64,000 nucleotides of DNA from Arthrobacter_B sp038069765. Its GTDB lineage: Bacteria; Actinomycetota; Actinomycetes; Actinomycetales; Micrococcaceae. Location of the stretch: positions 372,001-436,000 of the forward strand of contig NZ_JBBPFS010000001.1 in NCBI RefSeq assembly GCF_038069765.1, read 5' to 3'. Numbering within the stretch: the stretch's first letter is position 1; each line of letters opens with the position of its first letter. Below are positions 50,787-58,725 of the stretch, piece by piece. Both the position numbers and the translations under genes were made by a program. The notes beneath the pieces were generated by a model. The model worked only from the letters and a program-made list of their open reading frames with translations, was not told the origin of the DNA and ran no database searches.

Positions 50787-52763
50787 ATGAGCCAGTGCCA
50801 TTCCACCCCCGCATCCGGTCCCGAAGAAACAGCTTCGGCTACAGCAGTTCTGGCCACACCCGGGCAGGGTGAAGCAGCAGCGTACGCGCTGGCCGCCCCG
50901 GAGGAGATTACCGCCGTCCGGGAAACCCTTGAGGCCGCCGGACTGTTTCCGGAGACGGCCCGCATCGCGTACCTGGGCCTGGTCGATCCGCCCGCCGGCA
51001 CAGACCAGGATTCCCCGGCCGACCGCCGGTTCCGGGTCTTCCTGCTGGACACCGACGGCGGCAAACCGCACGACGTCGTCGTTTCCGTCACCGCGCGCCA
51101 GGTGGTGTCCGACGTCGAACTGGACACCTCGGTAACCGGCGAGCTGCCGGTGCTGGAAGAGGAATTCGAGGTGGTTGAACAGATCCTTTCCACCGACCCG
51201 GACTGGCTTGCCGCACTCGAAAAGCGCGGGCTCGACGTCGCACAGGTCCGGGTGGCGCCGCTGTCCGCGGGCGTCTTTGAATACCCCGAGGAAAAGGGCC
51301 GGCGGATCCTGCGCGGCCTGGCCTTCCTGCAGACCCATGCCGAGGACTCCGCCTGGGCTCATCCGATTGACGGACTGGTGGGATACGTGGACGTCAGCGC
51401 CCGGACCGTGGACCAGGTGCTGGACTTCGGCGCGGTCCCGGTGCCGGGGGAACACGGCAACTACACCGACCCGGCCCTCACCGGACCGCTGCGCACCACG
51501 CAGAAACCGATCAGCATCACCCAGCCGGAGGGCCCGAGCTTCACCGTCACCGGAACGAATCACGTGGAGTGGGAAAAGTGGCACCTGGACGTGGGCTTTG
51601 ACGTTCGCGAGGGCCTGGTGCTTTACAACATCGGCTTCGAGGACGGCGGGCGCGTACGCCGGATCCTGAACCGCGCCTCCATTGCCGAGATGGTGGTCCC
51701 GTACGGGGATCCCGCGCCCACCCGGTCCTGGCAGAACTACTTCGACACCGGCGAATACCTGGTGGGCCAGTTCGCCAATTCACTGGAACTGGGCTGCGAC
51801 TGCCTGGGCGAAATCCACTACATCTCGCCCACGGTTTCCGATTCCCGCGGCAATCCGCGCACCATCCGCAACGGCATCTGCATGCACGAGGAGGACGCCT
51901 CCATCCTCTCCAAGCACTCGGACCTGTGGTCCGGCATCAACTACACCCGCCGCAACCGCCGGCTCGTGATCAGTTTCTTCACCACCGTGGGCAACTACGA
52001 CTACGGCTTCTACTGGTACCTGTACCTGGACGGCACCATCGAGTTCGAGGCCAAGGCCACCGGCGTCGTCTTCACCAGCGCCTACCCGGGCAAGGACTAC
52101 CCCTACGCGTCCGAGATGGCTCCCGGTTTGGGCGCCCCGTTCCACCAGCACCTGTTCGGTGCCCGGCTGGATTTCGCGCTCGACGGCGGCCCGGGCCGGG
52201 TTGAGGAAGAAGACGCCGTGCGTGTTCCGGCCAGCCCGGAAAACCCGCGCGGCAACGCCTTCACCCGCAAGCGGACCGTCCTGGCGCGGGAGTCGGAGGC
52301 TGCCCGCGATGCCGCCGCCGGCGTCGGGCGCACCTGGGTGGTGAGCAACCCCGAAAAGCTCAACCGGCTGGGGGAGCCAGTGGCCTACAAGCTGCATCCC
52401 GAGGGCCAGCCCACCCTGCTGGCCGACGAGGATTCCTCCATCTACCGCCGGGCGACCTTCGCGTCCAAGGCGCTGTGGGTGACCCGGCGGGACGAGTCCC
52501 AGCGCTACCCGACCGGAGACTTCGTCAACCAGCACTCCGGCGGCGGCGGCATTCCGGAGTGGGTGCAGGCGGACCGGGACATCGACGGGCAGGACATTTC
52601 CGTGTGGCACACCTTCGGCCTGACGCACTTCCCGCGGGTGGAGGACTGGCCGATCATGCCCGTGGACACCACCGGGTTCAAGCTGCGGCCCGAGGGCTTC
52701 TTCGACCGCTCGCCCGTGCTGGACGTTCCCGCCCCGGAATCCGGCGGGCATTGCCACCGGTAG
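50787..52763 (+). CDS. Copper-containing primary-amine oxidase
   Basis: 658 residues. It oxidises primary amines to aldehydes with release of ammonia and hydrogen peroxide. The cofactor precursor Tyr404 is in VGNYDY and becomes topaquinone by self-processing. The catalytic base is Asp320 in YFDTGEY, and copper ligands are His453 and His455 (HQHLFG) and His614 (LTHFPR). Spacings 84, 49 and 159 equal those of the Arthrobacter globiformis phenylethylamine oxidase (Asp298, Tyr382, His431/433, His592). No signal peptide is seen, so it is probably cytoplasmic. GGAGAG lies about 4 nt before the ATG. The preferred amine is unknown; tyramine, phenylethylamine or histamine are candidates. Confidence 0.95.
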   Translation: MSQCHSTPASGPEETASATAVLATPGQGEAAAYALAAPEEITAVRETLEAAGLFPETARIAYLGLVDPPAGTDQDSPADRRFRVFLLDTDGGKPHDVVVSVTARQVVSDVELDTSVTGELPVLEEEFEVVEQILSTDPDWLAALEKRGLDVAQVRVAPLSAGVFEYPEEKGRRILRGLAFLQTHAEDSAWAHPIDGLVGYVDVSARTVDQVLDFGAVPVPGEHGNYTDPALTGPLRTTQKPISITQPEGPSFTVTGTNHVEWEKWHLDVGFDVREGLVLYNIGFEDGGRVRRILNRASIAEMVVPYGDPAPTRSWQNYFDTGEYLVGQFANSLELGCDCLGEIHYISPTVSDSRGNPRTIRNGICMHEEDASILSKHSDLWSGINYTRRNRRLVISFFTTVGNYDYGFYWYLYLDGTIEFEAKATGVVFTSAYPGKDYPYASEMAPGLGAPFHQHLFGARLDFALDGGPGRVEEEDAVRVPASPENPRGNAFTRKRTVLARESEAARDAAAGVGRTWVVSNPEKLNRLGEPVAYKLHPEGQPTLLADEDSSIYRRATFASKALWVTRRDESQRYPTGDFVNQHSGGGGIPEWVQADRDIDGQDISVWHTFGLTHFPRVEDWPIMPVDTTGFKLRPEGFFDRSPVLDVPAPESGGHCHR

Positions 52764-52786
52764 CCGTCCGCCCTGCGGGTGCCGGA

Positions 52787-53212
52787 ATGCACCCCCGCCT
52801 CTGTTCCGCTGCGGCTCTGGCCTCCGCCGGCGTGCACGTCTGGATGGCCGGGCAGCACTCCGGGTTCGGGGCTGCTGCCATGGTGGCCATGGCGCTGATG
52901 TGCCTGCCCTGCGTGCTGCCACTGTGGCGCTCCGGGTCCCTGGGCGCCGCGCGGATGCTGATGGACGGCGCACTGGCCATGGTGGCCGTTCATGCGGTGC
53001 TGCTGCTGGCCCCCGGCGGGGGAGGCGCCGGGCACCAGCACGGCGGGGCGGTTGCGGTCTCGGCTGCCGCTGCCGGCAGTGGAGCCACCTTCGGCATGCT
53101 GGCGTTGATCGGGTGGGAACTGTGCGCGGCTATGCTGGCCGCGACCTGGCTCCGGCGCCGTGCCGTTGCTGACGTGGCACCAACGGCACGGCCGGTACTG
53201 GGCCGCTACTGA
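52787..53212 (+). CDS. Small membrane protein with His-containing loops
   Basis: 141 residues from ATG, 24 nt after the amine oxidase stop, so probably cotranscribed. Four hydrophobic segments. The loops carry His and Met: HVWMAGQHSG near residue 17 and GAGHQHGG between the later helices. No family is recognised with certainty. Its place beside a copper enzyme suggests copper handling, but this is inference. The ribosome site is weak (CCGGA). Confidence 0.68.
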   Translation: MHPRLCSAAALASAGVHVWMAGQHSGFGAAAMVAMALMCLPCVLPLWRSGSLGAARMLMDGALAMVAVHAVLLLAPGGGGAGHQHGGAVAVSAAAAGSGATFGMLALIGWELCAAMLAATWLRRRAVADVAPTARPVLGRY

Positions 53213-53216
53213 TTGC

Positions 53217-53939
53217 TTAAGGCTCAGCCGTTTGGCGGTTGGTAGCGGTGCCAGGCGCCGCGCCCGCGCCGTTCCCTCTCACCCGGCGGAAACCGACGGC
53301 GGTCAGGTAAATGCCAAGGAACGCCTCCCAGATGATCTCCGGGAGGGTGGCCAGCGCGGACGGAACCGAAGTCTGCTCATAGGTTCCGAAAAGCACGGCA
53401 AGGCCGGACAGCGACATCAATGGACCGCCGATCAGGCCGAACAACGCCATCGGCCGCGGCACCAGGTGCGAGCGGTACATCAGGAACCCGAGCAGCAGTC
53501 CGTTGCCGATCCCCACCACAAATCCCGGACCGAGCAGGAACGTCCAGCCGTGCACCGCCACCAGGGCCCTGGCCACGGGCAGGTACTCTCCGGCGTCGGC
53601 TCCGGTGCTCTGGCGCAGCGTCACCACGGTGAGCACGCTGAGGATCCCGACGGCAATGAGCGCGCATTCCATGATCCTCGCCGCAACATAACCGACCGCG
53701 GCGGTCTCGCTGTGCCGGCGGAGGACGGGATACAGCACGACGGCGGTGCCAATGTTCGTGATGATCAGCACCAGTTCACACACGGCTCCGAGCAGGATCC
53801 GGGTGTCCGCGCCGGGTCCGGTGAGGTAATCCGGCTCGGTGAGCAGCGGTGCGTACAGTGCTGCCCCGGCGATGGCCGAGGCGAAGGTGAGGAGGAAGAG
53901 GATCCCGGCGGTCCGGGCGGTCCGGTTGGAGGCTTTCAT
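53217..53939 (-). CDS. DUF4386 family membrane protein
   Basis: 240 residues with about six TM helices. The family pattern NRTARTAGILFLLTFASAI is at the N-terminus and LVPRPMALFGLIGGPLMSLS further on. GGAGCACC directly precedes the ATG. Divergent from a TetR regulator, with two palindromes between, so it is the likely repressed target. Function of the family is unknown. Confidence 0.85.
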   Translation of the reverse strand: MKASNRTARTAGILFLLTFASAIAGAALYAPLLTEPDYLTGPGADTRILLGAVCELVLIITNIGTAVVLYPVLRRHSETAAVGYVAARIMECALIAVGILSVLTVVTLRQSTGADAGEYLPVARALVAVHGWTFLLGPGFVVGIGNGLLLGFLMYRSHLVPRPMALFGLIGGPLMSLSGLAVLFGTYEQTSVPSALATLPEIIWEAFLGIYLTAVGFRRVRGNGAGAAPGTATNRQTAEP

Positions 53940-53959
53940 GGTGCTCCTGTCGGCCAAAG

Positions 53960-54007
53960 GTGTACTTCGTACACCGGATACCCTGAACGTAGGTGTATGC
54001 CGTACAC
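53960..54007. promoter_or_regulatory. Two TetR-type operators
   Basis: GTGTAC-TTC-GTACAC (53960-53974) is perfect. GTGTAT-GCC-GTACAC (53993-54007) is near perfect. Their starts are 33 bp apart, about three helical turns, between the DUF4386 and TetR genes. Confidence 0.82.
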
Positions 54008-54040
54008 TCTGTCAAGCATTACTTCCGGGAAGGCGGCTCT

Positions 54041-54754
54041 GTGGGACAGGTACCGAAGGCACGTCTGCAGGAACCGGCCGAACGCCGTCCGCGGCTGAAC
54101 CGGGACGCCGTGCTCCGCGCCGGCGTCGAACTGGCCGATCAGGCGGGCATTGACGGCTTCACCATGCGCACGCTGGCGGAGGAACTGCGTGTGGTGCCCA
54201 TGGCGCTGTACAAGCACGTGGCCAACAAGCAGGAACTGCTCGAGGGCATGGTGAACCTCGTCTGGGCCGAGGTCACCGAACCGGACAGCGCGCGCGGCTG
54301 GAAGCAGGCCATGCGGGGACGTGCCGTTTCCCTGTGGGCCGCGCTGGTGCGGCACCCGTGGGCGGTAGGGCTGATGGAGGCGGCCGGCCGGCCGGGACCG
54401 GAGAGCCTGCACCAGCACAACGCGATGCTGGGCTGCCTGCGGCAGAGCGGTTTTTCCTTCCGCACCACCGTCCACGTCATGAGCATGCTGGATGCCTATG
54501 TGTACGGCTTCGCCCTGCAGCAGAAAACCCTGTCTTTCGAAACCCCGGAGGAGTCAGCCGAGGCTGCCGCCGCCACCCTCGACGCTGAATCCGCCGAGGC
54601 CGCGGCACGGTATCCGTACCTGCTTGAAGTGGTGGGGGAGCTGGCGAAGGAAGGCTACAACTACGACGCCGAATTCGCCGTCGGACTCGATGTCCTGCTG
54701 GACGGAGTTGAATCTCTGCGCGGGTCCTGGCGCGGCGGCGGCGCAGGCGATTGA
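54041..54754 (+). CDS. TetR-family regulator with TetR_C_1-type C-terminus
   Basis: 237 residues from GTG 54041, with GGGAAGG about 7 nt upstream; an ATG at 53993 would lie inside the second operator. HTH: LNRDAVLRAGVELADQAGID with MALYKHVANKQELL. The C-terminal domain is like the tetracycline-repressor group (HPWAVGLMEAAG, YVYGFALQQKTL). It probably represses itself and the DUF4386 gene through the two palindromes. Confidence 0.9.
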   Translation: MGQVPKARLQEPAERRPRLNRDAVLRAGVELADQAGIDGFTMRTLAEELRVVPMALYKHVANKQELLEGMVNLVWAEVTEPDSARGWKQAMRGRAVSLWAALVRHPWAVGLMEAAGRPGPESLHQHNAMLGCLRQSGFSFRTTVHVMSMLDAYVYGFALQQKTLSFETPEESAEAAAATLDAESAEAAARYPYLLEVVGELAKEGYNYDAEFAVGLDVLLDGVESLRGSWRGGGAGD

Positions 54755-54797
54755 CGCTTGAGCGCAGCCCGGGGCGCTTTAGCCGCGGGTGAGCTCT

Positions 54798-55253
54798 CTA
54801 GCGGCGGGTGAGCTCAATAATCAGGTACTGATTCCGCGACTCTATGAGGTTCTTCAGATACCGGCCAAGCACCAGTTTCTCGACTGCCCGCCCGACGACG
54901 CCAAACGGCGCTTCAAACTCGATCCGGTCAACCATCGTTGTTCCCGCCGGACCCTGGCTGAACTCGTGGACATGACGGAACCGCCGGAAGGGGCCTTTGA
55001 CCTGCTCGTCGACAAAACGGGCCGGCGGCTCCATCTCGGTGATCCGGCTCGTCATCCGCAGCGGAACGCCGAAGTGCCAGGCCCGCCAGGCAACTTCCTC
55101 GCCCAGGGAAATGAGCCCCGACGTCACGCCGCCAACGGCTTCTTCGCGCGACCGCGCCATCGAGTCCTTGTGAGCGTCAATGCTTCGGGCACGGTCAAAC
55201 AGCTCCGGTACGGACAGGCTCGTCAGCGTTGTGCACTCGAAGTAAACGGTCAT
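54798..55253 (-). CDS. SRPBCC/START-fold protein
   Basis: 151 residues. The pattern FECTTLTSLSVPELFDRARSID, RITEMEPPARFVDEQVKGPF and VDRIEFEAPFGVVGRAVEKL is that of the polyketide-cyclase/SRPBCC ligand-binding fold. Such proteins bind hydrophobic ligands; no enzyme activity can be inferred. Monocistronic; 42 nt past the TetR gene end on the opposite strand. Confidence 0.85.
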   Translation of the reverse strand: MTVYFECTTLTSLSVPELFDRARSIDAHKDSMARSREEAVGGVTSGLISLGEEVAWRAWHFGVPLRMTSRITEMEPPARFVDEQVKGPFRRFRHVHEFSQGPAGTTMVDRIEFEAPFGVVGRAVEKLVLGRYLKNLIESRNQYLIIELTRR

Positions 55254-55303
55254 GGACAGAGTATGGCACCGTGCCGGTCAGGACGGGGCAGGCGGGCCTG
55301 ACG

Positions 55304-55913
55304 TTAGGGGACCACCGTGACGGTTTCTGCTCCGCAGCTCAGCAGCAGCACCTTGTCCGCTGCAGCAAGTTCACAGTTCCTGTCCTTGACGCGGGGGAAG
55401 CCGGCGAGCTCGTCGGCCGACCGGTTCCAAACGTAGTGAAAGCCCCCATGCTCGGTGTAGATATCGACCACGTCACCGTCGAACGCATCCTGGGTGACTA
55501 CCACAGACTGTCCGGTGGCAGCTTCGAACCGGGTCTGGTCTTCGATCCCCGCCGCAATCAGGAAAATGAGTATGCTGACCAGAACCACCAGGGGAGATGC
55601 CAGGGCGGCTCCGGCATAGGTGATCCAGCCGACGGTCTGCCGGAGCCGGGATTTCCTGATCCGTCCGATCAACCCGTACGCCAGCAGCGCCAGGCCCACG
55701 GTTCCGCCCAGAAAGCTCAGCAGGATGATCCACCCGCAAATTTGATCCTTGGAGAGGCCGAAAAAGTGCAGCAGCACCCGTTTGCCATCCGCATCCTGCG
55801 ACGGCGCAATCAGGATTTCATAGGCACGCCACACCGCCGGCGGTCATCAGGCCAAGGCCAACCGCTTCCGCCCGTTTTATGCCCGCTTTGCTGCTCGGTT
55901 CTGCGTCCTCCAT
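55304..55913 (-). pseudogene. Membrane protein gene, probably frameshifted near the 5' end
   Basis: The long frame ends at 55304 and opens at a GTG at 55834 giving 176 residues: WRAYEILIAPSQDADGKR, two TM helices (about 32-54 and 72-95) and an extracytoplasmic end with NCELAAADKVLLLSCG. Just upstream a second frame starts at ATG 55913 (MEDAEPSSKAGIKRAEAVGL), rich in a charged start plus a hydrophobic stretch typical of a first TM helix, and closes at a TGA six codons after the GTG of the first frame. The two frames differ by one base and join into a sensible N-terminus, so a one-base indel (real or sequencing) is likely. The gene family is unknown. Confidence 0.5.
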
Positions 55914-56004
55914 AAGTAGAGGCTAGCGGCCGGAAGCGAAAGCGGTCCGGCCCACCGCCGGAGCGGTGAGCCGGACAGCGCAGCCGTTTAGACCGGCAGG
56001 CCGG

Positions 56005-56523
56005 TTAGGACGCGACGGCTTCGACGATCTTTTCGTCACCTTCGTTGATGGCCTTTACGACCGCGTCGTAATCGCCCTTGTCGATGGCTTTGTCGACCTT
56101 CTTGGCGGCCTTGCTGACCGCCTTGTCGACACGGTCCAGGTAGTGGTCCTCGACAACGGCAACGAGCGCCGAGGAGCCCGTCGGCAGCCATTCGTCCGCT
56201 TCCACACCGATCTTCTTTTCCTCGTGGCGCTTCGCGATGGCACCGGCACCGGCGCCAATGGCTGCACCGATCACCCCGGACAGCAGGAGAGGCGGGGCGA
56301 ACAATCCAACCACGAGCCCGGCGATGGCCCCGGCTGTGGTGCCGCCGCCTACCAGCCTGCCCCCGTGCTCCTTGACGTCGACCCGGCCTGAGTCATCCCG
56401 AGACAGGACAACAGCGGCCACTACCCCCTCATCCTCCAGGCTCTTAATCGTCTTGAAATCCTCTGTAGCCGAGACAGCGTCGCTGTACGACGCCACGAAC
56501 AAGGTGTAGTTGTGATCCGTCAT
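56005..56523 (-). CDS. DUF1269-family protein with glycine-zipper segment
   Basis: 172 residues. The N-terminal ferredoxin-like half (FVASYSDAVSATEDFKTIKS) is followed by a Gly/Ala-rich hydrophobic stretch (GGGTTAGAIAGLVVGLFAPP and onward, about residues 60-95). The C-terminal half contains charged KAAKKVDKAIDKGDYDAV repeats. This layout matches DUF1269. It is probably membrane-associated and may be stress-related, which is inference. GGAGGG lies 7 nt before the ATG. Confidence 0.82.
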   Translation of the reverse strand: MTDHNYTLFVASYSDAVSATEDFKTIKSLEDEGVVAAVVLSRDDSGRVDVKEHGGRLVGGGTTAGAIAGLVVGLFAPPLLLSGVIGAAIGAGAGAIAKRHEEKKIGVEADEWLPTGSSALVAVVEDHYLDRVDKAVSKAAKKVDKAIDKGDYDAVVKAINEGDEKIVEAVAS

Positions 56524-56714
56524 GTTGAGCCCTCCAGTTGGGTGCGGCCGCTGGCAGCAGTCCGCCGATCATCGAACACAAAAAACTGTATTCCCGCTGG
56601 AGGGCACCAGTCGGTGCTTTGGACGATCCAGTGCCAAGATTCCCCGGTCTGCGGACGAGCGGAAATACTTCCGGTATCCTCATTCCCTGCTCACCAGCAC
56701 CGAAGGAATTCCGC

Positions 56715-57419
56715 TTAAGCAGCCGACGCCGGAACGCCTGCCAGATCCTCCAGCTGTGCGGCCGTCAGCCGTGACCCGAAGGCAGGTCCGCCGGGCTGCA
56801 TGAAGGTCGTGACGGCCAGGGAAGTGACCGGGACCGGGTCATAACCGATCCGGTCCACCATGGCCGAGACAAGTGCGACCGCCTCGGAATTGTCACCGGC
56901 CACCGCCAGGCCAAGCCGTTCCGGGTGTCCGGCCGGACGGCGGTCGGGTTCCAGGCTGTGGTACCCGGTGTGGTTGAAGGTTTTGACGACGACGGCGCCG
57001 GGGAACATCTCCTGCACCACCACCGAGGAGCCCCGGGTTTCCGCTGCGAAGGCGGGAATCGTCCCGTCCACCGGCGGCCAGTAGTTCATTGCGTCCACCA
57101 CAATGCGTCCGTGTAGCAGGGCGGGATCAACGGTGTGGAGCCGGTGCAGGGGCAGTGCCAGGATCACCAGATCCGCATCCGACACGGCGTCCCCGGTCCA
57201 TTTCGGCTCGGCACCGGGAGTGACAATTTCGGCCATCAGCGCCAGCAGGGCGGGATCACCGGAGGCGGAGAGCGAAACCCGGTAGCCGGCGTCGAGCAGG
57301 GAGCGGGCGACGGCGGTGCCCACCCGTCCCGCGCCCACCACGGCGACGTGCAGTGTCTCCGGTGCGGAAGGGGCGGTCTGATCGGGGGAGGCCTGCAGGC
57401 TGGGGGAATGCGTGGTCAT
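56715..57419 (-). CDS. NADPH-dependent F420 reductase-like NAD(P)-binding protein
   Basis: 234 residues from ATG. Rossmann motif VGAGRVGTAVARSL near the N-terminus after a Ser/Ala-rich leader, with MNYWPPVDG and VKTFNHTGYHSLEPD following the usual Fno-like pattern. Relatives reduce cofactor F420 or short ketones with NADPH. A paralogue is at 62258. The ribosome site is poor; the long open frame upstream is antisense to the 57651 gene and not real. Confidence 0.8.
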   Translation of the reverse strand: MTTHSPSLQASPDQTAPSAPETLHVAVVGAGRVGTAVARSLLDAGYRVSLSASGDPALLALMAEIVTPGAEPKWTGDAVSDADLVILALPLHRLHTVDPALLHGRIVVDAMNYWPPVDGTIPAFAAETRGSSVVVQEMFPGAVVVKTFNHTGYHSLEPDRRPAGHPERLGLAVAGDNSEAVALVSAMVDRIGYDPVPVTSLAVTTFMQPGGPAFGSRLTAAQLEDLAGVPASAA

Positions 57420-57616
57420 GGTTGGTGCAACACGCCCTCCGCCTCCGTCATTCCCCGGTACGGCCGGGAGGAAGTCGGGTCCTCCTGTCAGCGGAGGGTC
57501 CAATCCGGGCAAAACTCCATGGTCGCTATTTGTGCCCGGGAAAGGAAGCCCTGACGGAAATCGGTGACGGCTTTCGGAAAGTGGTCTGGAAAACTGCGGT
57601 TTGGGGCCACAGTATT

Positions 57617-57634
57617 TAGTAAGCATTCTTACTA
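57617..57634. promoter_or_regulatory. Perfect palindrome just upstream of the orphan gene
   Basis: TAGTAAG-CATT-CTTACTA, 7-bp arms, ending 16 nt before the ATG at 57651. The AT-rich half-sites stand out against GC-rich surroundings and would suit a MarR/PadR/TetR-type operator. Confidence 0.65.
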
Positions 57635-57650
57635 GGCCTTGGGGGCGTAA

Positions 57651-58670
57651 ATGAGCCACGTACTGCAACCGAACACGATGCAACCAAAGACTATTCATCG
57701 AGGAGCAGCTACCCGTATCCGTCCTGTGCAGCAGCACACCAGCACAACCCTGTGGTCCATCCTCACGATCGAGCCTGAGCGCAAGGATGTCGGCGACGAG
57801 ATTCTCCGCCACATTATTGCCCCTCTGTCTTCCCGGCTGCGGGTCGGAGAAGGGAACTGTTTTCGGCTGTCGCGCAGCCTGGAATCCGACCATCACGCCG
57901 TGCTCCTGCATTTGCTTGCCACCGACGATGTCGCCAAGCGTCTGTGGAAGTTTGCCCACGCACTGGCGGAACAGAATATTGCCACGCTGGGTGCCGTGAA
58001 GATCTCCCACTCGCCGGGGCTCGTTTATCCGCCGCCGCCGGGCGAACCGGTACCTGAGGTGGTGGAAGCGGCACTGGCACGGTTTGGTGGGACGAAAGGC
58101 TTGGAACTGGTAGCTGAGGTTGGCGAGATCTCCCTGGATCTGGCTTTGTGGGCGGTCAACCGCTTCCCCAACCTCAACACGCGCTCGATGCTGGGCGCCC
58201 TGCTCCTCTTCGACACCGGCCACGCCATGATGCGGGGTCCCCGGTCCGCTGTTTGGCCCGACCGCAGAACCACCAGCTGGGACTACTTCTGGAATGCGCA
58301 TCTGCACGCCTGCACGGTTTCTTTTGGCCCGCACGCTGCGCAAGCTCGCAGGGCAATGAGGACCCGAATTGCGCCCCGGATCGCGCCCGCACACAGGATG
58401 ATGGCCGCCGTGGCCGCTGAGCCGGCAGTGGATATCTGGCGGAAGCGCTGGGCACGGGCCATCGATGAGTATTTGTACCGGGCGGACAAACAACGCGTCA
58501 GCCGCAGTGCGCAGCAGCTGGCTATGGGCGCTGGCCAGCTGGCGCTCAACGGGCTGGGCTTCGCGTTCCGGGAGCAGGCGGCCCTTGGCCTCTACGCGTC
58601 TGCTTGGAGTAAGGAGATAGAAGCGCAGTATCGCGGTGAGGAACGCTCGTCGCGGCCGTCAAAGCGCTAA
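57651..58670 (+). CDS. Orphan protein resembling SpaB_C / thiopeptide-type bacteriocin biosynthesis domain
   Basis: 339 residues, preceded by GGGGG 5 nt before the ATG. It opens with a Trp-containing strand (LWSILTIEPERKDVG), then IIAPLSSRLRVGEG and NCFRLSRSLESDHHAVLLHL. Next is RFGGTKGLELVAEVGEISLD, where the Glu, the [R/Y]-G-G and the aDS-like element occur in the order of the SpaB_C/TIGR03891 glutamate-elimination domain of LanB dehydratases. The C-terminal half is helical with several Trp and Arg. No precursor peptide, full dehydratase or transporter is adjacent, so the assignment is by motif order only; it could be a distant fold relative. Monocistronic, followed by a strong terminator. 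Confidence 0.5.
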   Translation: MSHVLQPNTMQPKTIHRGAATRIRPVQQHTSTTLWSILTIEPERKDVGDEILRHIIAPLSSRLRVGEGNCFRLSRSLESDHHAVLLHLLATDDVAKRLWKFAHALAEQNIATLGAVKISHSPGLVYPPPPGEPVPEVVEAALARFGGTKGLELVAEVGEISLDLALWAVNRFPNLNTRSMLGALLLFDTGHAMMRGPRSAVWPDRRTTSWDYFWNAHLHACTVSFGPHAAQARRAMRTRIAPRIAPAHRMMAAVAAEPAVDIWRKRWARAIDEYLYRADKQRVSRSAQQLAMGAGQLALNGLGFAFREQAALGLYASAWSKEIEAQYRGEERSSRPSKR

Positions 58671-58713
58671 ACGACGGCAGGCCTCCCGCTCTCAGCGGAA
58701 GGCCTGCCGTCGT
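58671..58713. terminator. Bidirectional terminator
   Basis: ACGACGGCAGGCCT pairs perfectly with AGGCCTGCCGTCGT, with an inner CCGCT/AGCGG stem and a 3-nt loop, followed by CGTTTGTTT. It lies between the convergent orphan gene and the ene-reductase. Confidence 0.88.
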
Positions 58714-58725
58714 CGTTTGTTTCGG

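Noticed and set aside
56715..58493. 592-codon open frame extending the F420-reductase-like gene upstream
   Set aside because: The first 360 codons are antisense to the 57651 gene; true start is at 57419.
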